Shown one piece after another: positions 31,002-42,055 of a stretch of 64,000 bases of DNA (position 1 is the first letter of the stretch; each line of letters begins with the position of its first letter). This DNA is from Darksidea phi (Eukaryota > Ascomycota > Dothideomycetes > Pleosporales > Lentitheciaceae): positions 1-64,000 of the forward strand of contig JASJFT010000092.1 in assembly GCA_030770425.1 (NCBI GenBank), given 5' to 3'. The notes beneath the pieces were generated by a model. The model was not told where the DNA came from and searched no databases. It saw only the letters and a program-made list of their open reading frames with translations. The translations under genes were made by a program, and so were the position numbers.

Positions 31002-32252
31002 CTATGGTATTAATCCTACAGTGTGCAGTCGCCGAATTTGCTGGTATCTGCGAGGCGGGGCTGGTGGGAAGACATCACCGGCTGACGACCGCGGCCTGTT
31101 GAACTGGTGGGTTGGTGAGGGAGTAGTGGGTAGTGACAGAGGCGCCTGCCGTGTGACTTGCTCTGCCGCCACCTTTTCTTCTGAGTCTCCCTCTTCATCC
31201 ACATCTTCCTCCAACTCCTTCAGCGCGGCCTCGGCAGCACCGTCCCTTCGATCATGCGTCTTCAAAACACCGCCCCAAAGCGTCTCAAGATCAGTCTCTG
31301 CACGCTTTTCTTCAGTGAACATCTGTACCACCACGTTCACGCCAGGCTTGATATCCCTGAACCCAACGAAGCCCTTCACATCATCTCCCGGCATGTGTGT
31401 ATCATCCGCATGTGCCTCAATCTTCCCCACTGTGCAACAAATCCAGCCCGTTCGGATTCCATCATCCAAGTTCGCCATACCTTCCACCTCGCCTCCTCCA
31501 CCTACATTCGCCAGCATCTTCATTCTCTTCGCTTTCCTCCTCAGCTTAATCTTCAGCTCATTCCTCCCTAGTAGGCCCGCGGCATTGGCCCGCAATCCGT
31601 GTTCGCGCCGCAGGTACCGGCAAAAGCGGTCGGCGGAGACATGTAAGTGCTTTTCCGAACGCGCCGTGCAGAGTAGCATTATCAATTTGGGACCGAGGGC
31701 GGGTGGCGGGTCGAGGTGGCGCAGGTCAAAGACTCGAATGTCGTCGAGACCCGCGGTGTTGGCTATGTAGTCTAGTAGCGTTGTAAGGAGTGGAGGTGGG
31801 TTTGGTGGCAGATCTGGAATTATGGCAGCTTGCTGGGGAGTTGGAGCCGCACGGTTCTGGAGGTACCACGGTAGTGTAGATGTCTCGGTGCTTTGTGATG
31901 TAAGGGGGGTAAATGTGGCCTCGGTGGGTTCAATGCCGTCAAACGTCTGGACGTCTGCACCGTCAAGCTCGTCTTCGATCGAGGGCTCGAGTGTTCGATT
32001 GGGAGATGAGGAGAGATTTGAGGCGCCATTGGTGGTATCTAGGAATGAAAATTCAGGATCTTCAGGCGCGGAATTGTGCTTGTCCGCTCCTCGTCTTGCG
32101 GTCGAAGTAATTGAACGCTGAAAGCATCCTGAAGGCGTCCAGAAGGCGCGAAGCGTTGAGCCAGTACATGAGACGGAAGATGATGAGCGCGTAATTGTGA
32201 GGCTGCCAGCTTTGCAGCTAAGACCTGACAGGACCGTCCGTGATAACGACAT
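31002..32252 (-). CDS. ATP25: Atp25-like mitochondrial protein, RsfS/Iojap domain only
   Basis: Single exon, 416 residues, ATG at 32252. A Ser/Thr/Arg-rich N-terminus fits a mitochondrial presequence. After a disordered linker, LPWYLQNRA begins the Iojap/RsfS-like domain: LLDYIANTAGLDDIRVFDLR, LGPKLIMLLCTARSEKHLH, SADRFCRYLR and GLLGRNELKIKLRRKAKR. This region is characteristic of the N-terminal half of fungal Atp25, which is cleaved off and acts as a mitochondrial ribosome-silencing-type factor. The C-terminal half, which in yeast stabilises OLI1 (ATP9) mRNA, is not present. The frame ends after a basic stretch (RRYQQIRRLHT) and nothing downstream resembles it. It may be lost, encoded elsewhere, or beyond a missed intron. 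Divergent to NMD3 across a 295-bp shared promoter. Confidence 0.8.
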   Translation of the reverse strand: MSLSRTVLSGLSCKAGSLTITRSSSSVSCTGSTLRAFWTPSGCFQRSITSTARRGADKHNSAPEDPEFSFLDTTNGASNLSSSPNRTLEPSIEDELDGADVQTFDGIEPTEATFTPLTSQSTETSTLPWYLQNRAAPTPQQAAIIPDLPPNPPPLLTTLLDYIANTAGLDDIRVFDLRHLDPPPALGPKLIMLLCTARSEKHLHVSADRFCRYLRREHGLRANAAGLLGRNELKIKLRRKAKRMKMLANVGGGGEVEGMANLDDGIRTGWICCTVGKIEAHADDTHMPGDDVKGFVGFRDIKPGVNVVVQMFTEEKRAETDLETLWGGVLKTHDRRDGAAEAALKELEEDVDEEGDSEEKVAAEQVTRQAPLSLPTTPSPTHQFNRPRSSAGDVFPPAPPRRYQQIRRLHTVGLIP

Positions 32253-32547
32253 TCAGTAAATGGGTGGAAAGGAACAAGAGAGTGCCCACGTCGATGGTGC
32301 TTTGCGCAAACTTCTCGTTAGCGGGAGAGAAGTGCAGGGATATTCGTTTAAGGCTGAGCACGTGCTGATAAGATAAGGCAAGCGTGTCTTCGGAAGCGCG
32401 ACGAAAAATTGGTGGGGCGAATGCTTTGAAATTGCCCAGGGCACGACTCATAAACACCACAACCCACATCGCACCCTCTCTCTCTCTCTAGATATTTTTC
32501 TTACGATCCTTCTTTACTTGAGATACCCACGATATCCCGTCGCTACA
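32253..32547. promoter_or_regulatory. Bidirectional promoter region ATP25 / NMD3
   Basis: 295 bp separate the two divergent start codons. A CT-repeat tract at about 32473-32490 ending in TAG is either a pyrimidine-rich promoter element or the acceptor of an intron in the NMD3 leader. Confidence 0.45.
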
Positions 32548-34131
32548 ATGGAGGTCGACACCCCGCTCCACTTCACGCCCGCACCAAAGAGCGCCGCGAC
32601 CGTCCTCTGCGCAGACTGCGGTGCTCCCATCGACGGCACACAGTCTGCAGGAGCGTTCTGCTACGACTGCATAAAGCTTAAGACGGATGCCACTAGTGGC
32701 ATCCAACGCGAAGCTACACTACACATGTGCCGCGATTGCGACCGATGGTTGAGCCCCCCGACGTCGTGGGTGGTCGCGCAACCCGAATCGAGAGAACTGC
32801 TTGCGCTGTGCTTGAAGAAATTACGCGGGCTGAACAAGCTACGAATCATCGATGCCGGCTTCATCTGGACTGAGCCTCATTCACGAAGAATCAAGGTCAA
32901 GATCACAGTGCAGTCAGAAATTGGTGAGGGAGCCATCATGCAGCAGAGCTTCGAGGTGGAATACACGCAAAATTACCACCAATGCCCCGACTGCGCGAAG
33001 AGTTATACCCACAACACCTGGCGTGCCTGCGTCCAAGTGCGCCAGAAGGTGCCCCACAAGCGGACGTTTCTGTATCTCGAGCAGTCGATTCTTAAGCATG
33101 CGGCGCACAAGGATACCATCAACATCAAGGAGGTGCACGATGGCATCGATTTCTATTTTGCACAACGTAATCACGCCGAGGGCTTCGTGGATTTCTTGAA
33201 GGCAGTTGTGCCGGTGAATGTGCGAAAGAGTCAGGAGCTCATTAGCATGGACATTCACACTTCCACCAAGAGCTTCAAGTTCTCATATTCGGTCGAGTTG
33301 GTGCCTATTGTAAGTAGCGACCCTTCTTTGGCTTCGGAATCTCAAACTAACTCAACGCAGTGCAAAGATGATCTCGTAGTCCTACCGATACCGCTCGCTC
33401 GCAAGATTGGCAACATCTCGCCATTGACACTCTGCCACCGCATTGGTACATCGGTCAACCTCATCGATCCATCTACACTTCAGACGGCAGACGTAGACAC
33501 TTCGGTCTACTGGCGGACACCCTTTCGACCACTAGCCGACGTGCAGGACCTTGCTGAATTCATCGTACTCGATATCGAGTCTCTCGGAACACAAAAAGGC
33601 CGTTTCTTCCTAGCTGAAGCAACGGTTGCCCGCGCCAGTGACATGGGCTCCAATGACAGCACATTCTACACCCGCACACATTTAGGTGGCGTCTTACACG
33701 TCGGCGACTCGGTACTCGGCTACCACCTCACAGGCACAAACTTCAACAACGAGCTATTTGACAAGTTAGAAGATTCCAAGTACAGCTCAACCATACCAGA
33801 TGTAGTGCTAGTCAAGAAGCACTACCAGCGTTCCAAGAAGTCCAAGAACAAGCGCAACTGGCGCGTCAAGCGCATGGCCAAGGAGGAGTCTGAGATGCTA
33901 CCGCGCAAGCAAGATCAAGAGCGCATCGAGCGTGACTTTGAGATGTTCCTTAGGGATGTTGAGGAGGACGCTGACTTGCGGGCTGGCATAGCGCTGTACA
34001 AAGCACAGCAACAGCAGCAGATGACCGATGCGATGGAGGTCGAGGAGAGCGAGGCCGAGGACGACGAGGGTCTGGCGATCCCGATGGAGCAGCTGTTGGA
34101 TGAGCTAGAGGATTTGACGGTGAACGAGTAG
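32548..34131 (+). CDS. NMD3: 60S ribosomal export protein Nmd3
   Basis: Adapter that carries the nuclear export signal for pre-60S subunits (Crm1 route). Start chosen at ATG 32548; the frame is open further upstream but without an ATG. Exons 32548-33309 and 33361-34131 give 510 residues, the family norm. N-terminal zinc-binding CxxC pairs are visible: CADCGAP, CYDC, CRDCDRW and CPDCAK. The following eIF5A/OB-like region contains YFAQRNHAEGFVDFL and SMDIHTSTKSFKFSYSVEL. The C-terminus is basic then acidic (MEVEESEAEDDEG), with a Leu-rich stretch expected for the export signal. The intron (33310-33360, GTAAGT...CTAAC...GCAG) is 51 nt, a multiple of three, with no stop, so its retention would insert 17 residues. 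Confidence 0.92.
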   Translation: MEVDTPLHFTPAPKSAATVLCADCGAPIDGTQSAGAFCYDCIKLKTDATSGIQREATLHMCRDCDRWLSPPTSWVVAQPESRELLALCLKKLRGLNKLRIIDAGFIWTEPHSRRIKVKITVQSEIGEGAIMQQSFEVEYTQNYHQCPDCAKSYTHNTWRACVQVRQKVPHKRTFLYLEQSILKHAAHKDTINIKEVHDGIDFYFAQRNHAEGFVDFLKAVVPVNVRKSQELISMDIHTSTKSFKFSYSVELVPIVSSDPSLASESQTNSTQCKDDLVVLPIPLARKIGNISPLTLCHRIGTSVNLIDPSTLQTADVDTSVYWRTPFRPLADVQDLAEFIVLDIESLGTQKGRFFLAEATVARASDMGSNDSTFYTRTHLGGVLHVGDSVLGYHLTGTNFNNELFDKLEDSKYSSTIPDVVLVKKHYQRSKKSKNKRNWRVKRMAKEESEMLPRKQDQERIERDFEMFLRDVEEDADLRAGIALYKAQQQQQMTDAMEVEESEAEDDEGLAIPMEQLLDELEDLTVNE

Positions 34132-34867
34132 GTCAGTTCTGGTCCACTCTGTGGTTGTTTTCTACGGCTGGAATTATCATTACTGCATATCCAACGGCGT
34201 CGGTTATCTTGAGAAGGCGTTATTCGCATCTCCATGGGGTCAAGATGGGCTGGTAGGAGAACTCGCGCATTAAGGGTAGTTGATTTATCGATATCGAGAT
34301 GAATTTCAACATCGGACGTGTCTAACGATGGCACTCAATCGGGGACGTTCTATGAATACTTTCGATGGGTCAGCCTGGACGCGAGCCAATCAAATACGTG
34401 GACCTGCGTAAACACGTACGCCTCATCCACCTGAGCCGCTCCCTCGCTGCTCAACAAGCCTACGGGAATAGTGGCTTGATTATTCACACAGCGACGTTGA
34501 GACAAGAAGTGGCTAGCCAGAAACCACGCAGCTTGATCTGCTCCTTGGACACTATCGATTGCGGAAGCGAGCCGGCCAATGTGAGTTTTGATGCCCCGCA
34601 TCCTTCATGACGTCCATAAGCAGCCGTCTGGGCCGGCCAATAGCCACACAGATTACATAGGGTAATGTTTAGTACCTGCGTTGGCTGACGGCGACACGCG
34701 TCGTAATCGTACCATGTACAAAAGCTGGATAAAGCCCGAGCCTTCCGGCCAAGATTTGCTTCTTTTGCAGCTGAACTTGTCGATATACTTCTTAGCTCAT
34801 AGGGAATGTAACATCCTGTTCTCGCGCCGTGTTCATTCGTTACTGAATATTTTGTGGCATCGAAAAG
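34132..34867. other. Intergenic region
   Basis: No gene seen. 3' flank of NMD3 and promoter of the GH72 gene. Confidence 0.5.
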
Positions 34868-36594
34868 ATGAAGGGTGCATGGACAATCGCTGCGGCGACA
34901 GTGGTGGGATTGCTAGGAGAGAGCGTGGCGGCGGCGAGTTACGACAGTATACCGGAGATTGAGGTCCATGGACAACACTTCTTCTACACTAACAACGGCA
35001 CGCAATTGTAGGTTATAGATTCTGCATGTCATCCTCTTGAGTAGGCTAACGGCTCAGCTTCCTCAAGGGCGTCGCATACCAGCAAAACTACCAACCCAAC
35101 GGCACCACTAGCGAGAACGCGACCTACACCGACCCCCTCGCCGATGGCGCCGCTTGCAGACGCGACATCCCCTTACTGAAGGAAATTTTTACGAACGTCC
35201 TCCGCGTCTATGCCATCGATCCTACAAAGAATCATGACGACTGCATGGAGCAATTGGCCGCGGCTGATATCTACGTTATCGCTGACCTGGGCGAGCCAAG
35301 CACCTCGATAAGATCGAACGACCCGGAGTGGGATGTGTCGCTATATCGGCGGTATACTGGTGTGATTGATGCGCTGAGCAAGTACAAGAACGTTATTGGA
35401 TTTTTTGCAGGAAACGAGAATGTCAGTGCGGGCAACCAAACAACTGCGGCAGCATTCGTCAAAGCCGCCGTCCGCGACACGAAAGGCTATATCCAGAGCC
35501 AGGGATATCGGAGCACACTTGGTGTAGGCTATGCAACCGCCGACGTACCTACTCGCAACGAACTCGCTGCGTACTTCGCGTGCGAACCTGGGAACTCCGG
35601 TAACAGCACGCAGATCGATTTCTGGGGTTACAATGTCTATTCATGGTGCGGCGAGAGCAACTACAAAGACTCGGCCTATGGCGAACGCGTCGATTTCTTC
35701 TCCGAGTACCCAGTCCCTGTTTTCTTCGCTGAATACGGGTGTATTGAAGGGTTGGAAAAGCTTGGTGGCGCCACGAATCGTCCCTTTACTGAAGTCGCTG
35801 TCCTCTACGGTAACATGACGGAAGTATTCTCCGGCGGTATCGTGTATGAGTGGTTCATGGGCGAGAATAACTACGGCCTTGTCGAGCTCACCGATAACGA
35901 TGCGAGCGTATCTCCGTACCCCGACTTTACGAGCTTGAAATCTCAACTCGCAAATGTAACTCCTTCTCCAACACAACGAAGCGATTACTCGGCTACCCAC
36001 ACCGCCCCAGCTTGCCCTTCTGTCGGCTCGTCGTGGGAGGCACAAGCTAGCCCCTTACCTCCGTCGGTGAACCCGCAACTCTGTGCTTGCATGGCAGCGA
36101 ATCTCGAATGCAACATCAAGTCCAATAATGCGGACCAATATGGTGACGCATTCGATTTCATCTGCGAGCAAAACGACGGCAAGTTCTGTACTGGCATCGA
36201 ACGCGACGCCACCTCAGGCACCTATGGCGGTCTCAGTGGGTGTGATCCGAAAGACAAACTTGCATGGGTAGCGAATCAATACTACATTGGAAATAATAGG
36301 GCGTCGACCAATTGCGACTTCAAAGGTCTCGCGACCGTCCAAAGAGCGGCTACCAGCTCAGGTTGTGAGAGTCTTTTGCAGGCGGTTGGCACAGACGGAA
36401 CCGGCACGGTGGCGAGTCCGACCGTGAGGGGGACGGCGCCGGTAGGGACGGAGGGAAGTGGTGGGACGAGTAGTAGTTCGAAGGCGGCGGCCGCCAGTGT
36501 CTATCCCCCTGGGTTCGTGGCGTACGGATGGATTATTGGAATGGGCTATGTTGCTTTGGCGAGCATTTCCATGGCGGGTATGCTCGTGTTGTAG
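34868..36594 (+). CDS. GPI-anchored beta-1,3-glucanosyltransferase (GH72+, Gas/Gel)
   Basis: Cell-wall enzyme that cuts and rejoins beta-1,3-glucan chains, elongating wall glucan at the plasma membrane. Two exons (34868-35007, 35058-36594; 50-nt intron with CTAAC branch), 558 residues. A signal peptide (MKGAWTIAAATVVGLLGESVAA) is followed by the GH72 core starting FFLKGVAYQQNY. The acid/base Glu lies in FFAGNEN (about E167) and the nucleophile in FFAEYGC (about E272). A Cys-rich X8/CBM43 module follows (CPSVGSSWEAQ ... LCACMAANLEC ... FICEQNDGKFCTGI), making it a GH72+ form. Then come a Ser/Thr/Gly-rich stalk and a C-terminal hydrophobic tail (GYVALASISMAGMLVL) consistent with GPI addition. 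Confidence 0.93.
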
Positions 36595-39108
36595 AGATGT
36601 CTAACATTGATTGCTTGGCACGAATGAGTTGTATATGAGGAGACGGCGTTTCGAGTTCGTAGGAGGCGTTTAAGTCTATTTCGTTCTAGGTGAGGCCAAA
36701 CGAATAGACGACTCAATAGCAGCTAATAGAATGCATTCGTTTCTTCCGTAACCGTTTTTCCTTGGTAGAGAGGCTCGGTGGTCTGGATATGTTTGCATTG
36801 TAAGAAATAGATATGGTATCCTATATCGTCATCAAAGGTTAATAGTTTGAAGAGTTTGAAGAATGGGATATACCTATTCGGCCCAGCCGTTCCTATGCCG
36901 TCTAGCAGTAAAGCGACTCGGCCGAGCCTCTTCAGCTAGGCATGTTGGATTAGAGGTTGGGCATCGGGCTCGCTTTGGCTATCCGTTTTATATCAGCAAA
37001 AAATGAGACATCCGGTACTAGGGGTAAAGCGTATCCAAATCAACATCAGGGCGCTCGTTGTCCACTGCGGCTCGTGCCGCGCGTTCTAAGGTCTAACATG
37101 TGGTATGACTGTGTGCTACACGAAGTCGGTGTTCGGTGATCAGTGGTCGGTGGTCAGCGGTCGGGCTTGTTGAGGCTCAGCAATCTTAAGGATGCTCAGG
37201 ATACTGTCGCTCGGCCGAGCGGTGATAGACGGTGTACATAAGTATCTGATGTCCTGTCTTTGTGTATACCCTCCTATGATTACACTCTTTGAACCCACAA
37301 GTCAAAGTATTCAGCATACTGTTATCTGGTCGATTACTGGTCCTTTACGCCTGAGGTGAACGATATTGAACCAGGTAGGCCATGTGACGCAGTACTGATG
37401 CATGAAGTGTAGGAATAGTACCAGATCAGTGCAATCTTTGGAGCCCCTTGGAGACGACCAGAAACGATCCTTTCCGCATGGGACTAGAATGCGAGCATTA
37501 TAACATGCATTCGATTGCATCTAGGAAGAATGAAAGGTTGCAGGTCGACGCGCTGCACATGCGGCTGGACCAGTTCGCTGGATATGTCGCAAAGATCTTA
37601 AATGAAGTCTTGGCGGGCAGGTAGGACACGACCAGAGGGCGGCGCGAGAACTAGCACCCAGAGTCCGAATTCGAAATGCCGCATGCGACATGGACGAATA
37701 GAAGAGATCAATGCGAGATAGGGGCCGAAGACGGTTCTAGGGACCCCCTATTTTGTCGGCCCGGTCCTGTTCGACGTCCGGTTTCCAGATCCCACGGCGA
37801 CTCCTCATCGAGAGAAGCGGATTGGGCGGGAAGCCTTTCGCACCGAAGAAAAGACGCCGAACGAGGCAGAGTATGCTCGAAACTGTATCACCAACAAACA
37901 GTAGGGACTGTTGGCGAGATCAAAGTTAGCTCGGCGGATAAAAACAATCTAGGGCCGGCAAGGATGCGAGATGCACGGTCCAGAGCATGGCCGCTCACGT
38001 CTTCATTTTGTTCATTTTTGCATCGTCTCGGAAGATTGCGAAGGCAGGACGGAATGTGCATCGGGATTGCACACGGATTCGGGCAGCTGGTTCGGACCGA
38101 GATGCCTATCGTGCGTCTGAGCACAGCAGCAAGGCTGGTGTGTGTTGCAACAGGAATATCTCTGCGCTGAGCACGCCGTCTCATGGCTTGCAATGGAGCC
38201 TATCTGTCTCTGTACTCTTGGGGTGCCGCTCTCGCAAGAGGAAGCGTTATCGCTCACGACGTGTGGTTGATCATGGGTTGATATGCTGATCGCGCGGAGT
38301 CTTGGGTCGTTGGGGTAAGCGCACGCTAGCAGCGGCCAGTGAAGGTTGCTGCACGAGGCGGCTGACTGTGCCCACTGTCGGCCCCCTGCCGCGACACAGT
38401 GCCCGTCCTCTTCTTCTCGACACGGTTCATACGAAGACAAGCGCTGCAACACCACAGACATGGACGACGCAGAAGGAGCGGGGCAATGGCGGGGACGTCA
38501 TGAGGGTTGCGTCTCTGTCCTTGACCCGTTTCCCTTTGTTTCCACGCTTGCGACGGCCGGCCGCCAGCTTTCGAGGCGAAGCGCGGGAATTGGAGCGAAC
38601 ACCGCATACAGAACCCCGGGCGGCACAACGTCCTACCACCACCTAGCATCTCCAGCAGCAATCTGATTGGCTTCAGAGCCATCCGCCGCCTCTGTGTCCA
38701 TGCAGCCAAGAGGGTACGCCGCAAAGCTGCCTTCGCCCCCTGGGCCGCGTTCAAGGCTCGCTGCAGACGCGATCGCTGACCCTCTACAATCCCGTTACAC
38801 AGTGTAGGTTTCGCAACCCCCCGCACCCGTATCCTGACGGTGCTGCTGTGGGGTAGTGCGTCGCTAAGGCGTTCCGTGTGTCTTGTGTGTCTTCTTCCGC
38901 TTCCAGCAGCCCTGGCGGTGATCACTCTACCACACACCCATATATATATATACCATCGCTGTCTTCCAAGACTCTCGCTCTCCGATCCCCATCAGCCTTC
39001 GACACGCCGTTTCAGGTCTACACGAGCGTTGCTGCCATCTTCATAAGGAGACCGCGCCGCAGTCTTGCCCAAGAGCAGACTCCTCATACCCTCCTTCCGC
39101 TAGTCAAC
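36595..39108. other. Long intergenic region upstream of the sugar transporter
   Basis: About 2.5 kb with no supported gene. 37131-37165 holds short imperfect GGTCAGT/GGTCGGT-like tandem units. From about 37.7 kb it becomes GC-rich, and opposite-strand frames here are low-complexity by-products. It is probably the promoter plus a long leader of the downstream transporter. Confidence 0.5.
38939..38952 (+). promoter_or_regulatory. TATA-type AT repeat upstream of sugar transporter
   Basis: (AT)n run about 160 bp before the transporter ATG at 39109, in otherwise GC-rich DNA. Plausible TATA element; position relative to the transcription start is unknown. Confidence 0.35.
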
Positions 39109-40713
39109 ATGTCTTCAACTCCCGACCAAGACAAGCGCGAAGCGACGTCCACCGTCTCGCGCTACGAAACAGAAGTCTCCGGCGGCGAGGACTCGCACGC
39201 CACCCTGCCTCTCAAGCAAGCCGTCAAACAGTACCGACAGCTTACATACTACGTTCTCGGCCTGTCAACGTTCGTCATTCTCTGGGGCTACGATCTGGCC
39301 GCCGTTGGTGCCATCTCATCCCTAGATCCCTTCCAGCGCGACTTTGGCGTTTTCGACAAGATTGAGGATGGCGAGGAGAAATGGATCATCCCCGCCATCT
39401 GGCTGTCCATGTGGCAAGCCTTCCCCTCCATCGGCCAGCTCTTCGCTGCAGTTGCGGCAGGTCCCTGTCAAGACCACATTGGGCGAAAGAAGTGCTTGAT
39501 CTACGGCAGCTTCCTTACCGTCTTCAGCGTTCTGATCGAGTTCTTGTCCAACCGGCCAAGCTCTCTGGCCGGTATGCGCAGTATGTTGTTGGTTGGAAAG
39601 ATCATCCAGGGCGCCGCGCTTGCCTTTATCAAGATGGTTCTCTTGACCTACATATCCGAGATCGTGCCGACCTGCTTGCGAGGTGCCGGTATGGCTTTGT
39701 TCCCCGCATTCAACCTGCTCGGCCAATTCCTTGGTGCCATTACTGTCTTCGCCTGCAACAGTATCACCGACGAGAAGGGATACCTCATCGCCCTGGGAAT
39801 CCAATGGTTCTTCTCCATCGTTCCCTTCGTCGCTGCATTCTTGACTCCCGAAAGCCCCGCATGGCTCGTCCGTAAGAATGACATGGAAGGCGCCCGCGCG
39901 TCTCTCGAAAAGCTTTTCGCGCCCCTGAACGATCCCGAAGTCATTCTCGAAAAGATACGCATCTCCATCGAGGAAGAAGACAAGATTTCCAAGGAAACAA
40001 GCTACGCGCAATGCTTCAAGGGCACCAACCTCCGCCGTACCCTCATTGTCATCTGGGCCAACTTCCTGCCTCCCATGTTCGGTCTACCGCTCCTCACCTC
40101 GGCATCTTACTTCCTTCAGCAGATCAGCATGAAGTCCAGATACAGCTTGATGTTCCTCATTGTCGGCATCATCTGCGGCTTCATCGCAAACATGGGCTCC
40201 ACCTACACGCTTACGAATCTCAACCGTCGCAAACTCACCATCAATACCTTGTTAGGCGTTGCCCTGGTGTGGGGCGCCATGGGTATCTCGGGCTGCTTCG
40301 ATAACGACCGTATCATCCGCTGGATCACTGCTGGCATGTTCATGCTCATCATCGCCATTGCTGGTGTTGGCGTCTGGCCCACCTCCTATGCCATCATGTC
40401 GGAAGTCTCTGCCCTTACTCTCCGCGCCAAATCTCAGTCCATCGGTGGCATCTCCGCCTATATCACCTCCATCTTCACCAACTTCGTTCTACCGTTCTTG
40501 TACAACCCTGACATGGCGGATCTCAAGGGCAAGACGGGTTTCGTGTTTGCTGCGACAAGTGTGATCGCGGCCGTGGTGACATGGTTTATTGTACCCGAGA
40601 TGAAGGGCAGGAGTCCGATTGAGATTGATCATTTGTTTGAGGAGAAGATCCCCGCAAGGCATAGCACTGGTTGGGTAGATCGGTCTGCTGAGGCCAAGGC
40701 TGCGGACATGTAG
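39109..40713 (+). CDS. MFS sugar/H+ symporter (alpha-glucoside permease-like)
   Basis: Plasma-membrane sugar importer, 12 predicted helices, 534 residues, one exon. Start chosen at ATG 39109 (MSSTPDQDKREA); the upstream open frame reads 5' leader. Sugar-porter landmarks: GQLFAAVAAGPCQDHIGRKK (loop 2-3), a YISEIVPTCLRGAGMALF segment after helix 4, PESPAWLVRKN after helix 6 (Ala instead of Arg compared with the usual PESPRWL), and RGRSPIEIDHLFEEKIPAR after helix 12 in the variant form KGRSPIEID. The last motif, with the IPAR ending, is typical of maltose/alpha-glucoside-type fungal permeases. The exact sugar is inference. Confidence 0.85.
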   Translation: MSSTPDQDKREATSTVSRYETEVSGGEDSHATLPLKQAVKQYRQLTYYVLGLSTFVILWGYDLAAVGAISSLDPFQRDFGVFDKIEDGEEKWIIPAIWLSMWQAFPSIGQLFAAVAAGPCQDHIGRKKCLIYGSFLTVFSVLIEFLSNRPSSLAGMRSMLLVGKIIQGAALAFIKMVLLTYISEIVPTCLRGAGMALFPAFNLLGQFLGAITVFACNSITDEKGYLIALGIQWFFSIVPFVAAFLTPESPAWLVRKNDMEGARASLEKLFAPLNDPEVILEKIRISIEEEDKISKETSYAQCFKGTNLRRTLIVIWANFLPPMFGLPLLTSASYFLQQISMKSRYSLMFLIVGIICGFIANMGSTYTLTNLNRRKLTINTLLGVALVWGAMGISGCFDNDRIIRWITAGMFMLIIAIAGVGVWPTSYAIMSEVSALTLRAKSQSIGGISAYITSIFTNFVLPFLYNPDMADLKGKTGFVFAATSVIAAVVTWFIVPEMKGRSPIEIDHLFEEKIPARHSTGWVDRSAEAKAADM

Positions 40714-42055
40714 GGTTATTTCGAATAGAGAAAAGGCGTTTATTGAAGGTAGACTTCCATTCATCATCTAGTGTACATACCCGTTTCAGCTCAATTCGCA
40801 GCATTGCACATTCAATGATGCTTCAACCAAGCAACCAGCCTACCCAAATCCCTTTTTTACTCACCTTCATTTCAGCACATTGCCACACTAACGCGCCATG
40901 ACCAAAGGAAGCACGATCAACCGCTCTGAACCACACTCGCTGCACCATCACAAGGACAAGCTAAATGCACCAATAGCCCTTTCACTAACTTTCCATTCAA
41001 GGCCTCGGTCCAGAACCCCCATGGCGTCATCAAAACAGCCACCCGCCTCCGCATCTCCCGCTACGCCAGGGTTGACGTACGAGTCATGAAGCAGAGGAAG
41101 CATGTACTGTTAAAGCATGTTTGATGGAACGGTTGCACTGATGGTTCGGCCTATCAGCATGGACGCCCGCACCTTAAGGAGTAATACTGCCGTAGCTGTT
41201 ATGTTCGACCGCCCCACCTGCGGTATGATGAGCTGGGTATATACTAGCGTATTGTTAACGCTTTCTGGTGGCGCTTGCGATATGCACGTTGAACACGTCA
41301 TGGCCACCATTCTTAATCGTTTAGGATCGTTTAGAGTACATGGGGACTTTCGATGATGTGGGTGTGATGGATCCGCGGTTGGGAGAGCGTGATGAATGGT
41401 TCAAGAAGCGAGAGTGAGCTAGTGGACAATTAGTTTATTGAAGTGAATGCTAGAAAAGGAACTTGTAATAGGCACGTGGAGTGGAATGGTGGCTTCTTCA
41501 TGCATATGCGCTATTGGAAAGGATGTATGAAAGGGTATGCAATATGTGCACTTATAATGAGTTGTGGCTGATGGGCCAATCAGTAGGTGAAGAGGTGAAG
41601 AGGTCTGATACGGTAATTCTATTAGATGAAAGACGTCTAGGCCGTGTCGTATGGTTGGTCAAGTATGTAAAGGGCAAGATTGTTCTAGACTTGTGCAGTA
41701 GGTGTTCGGAATGTGTTCTGAGGCTTGAGGACAGTGTCGGAAGTCAACCCTTTGGGGGCGGATTCGAATAGGAAAGAATAATGTACTGCGGAATACTGAA
41801 CACGAAAAGAGTCGGGAGAAATCTCTGTACGTTATAAAAGAAGAATTTGGTACGATAGTATTATATATTTGTATATTAAAACTTGTAGTACTGTTTGTTG
41901 CTTAGACTAAGAAACTTAGCAACAACAATCCTATCTAATAGGAGAAAAAGACAAAATAAGTTGGTAAAGAGCGTTCGATAAACCGTAGGTAAAGATGACA
42001 TGTTGATCAGTACCGGTAACCGTGGTGAGCTAGCACATATGATATACTTGATCCA
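40714..42055. other. Intergenic region
   Basis: No supported gene. Small AT-rich section near 41850-41960. Short frames (41117-41356, 41481-41771) lack recognisable features. Confidence 0.5.

Noticed and set aside
38012..38937. Long minus-strand frames upstream of the sugar transporter
   Set aside because: They run through GC-rich leader or promoter DNA, are Arg/Ala/Ser-rich and lack any domain; treated as by-products.
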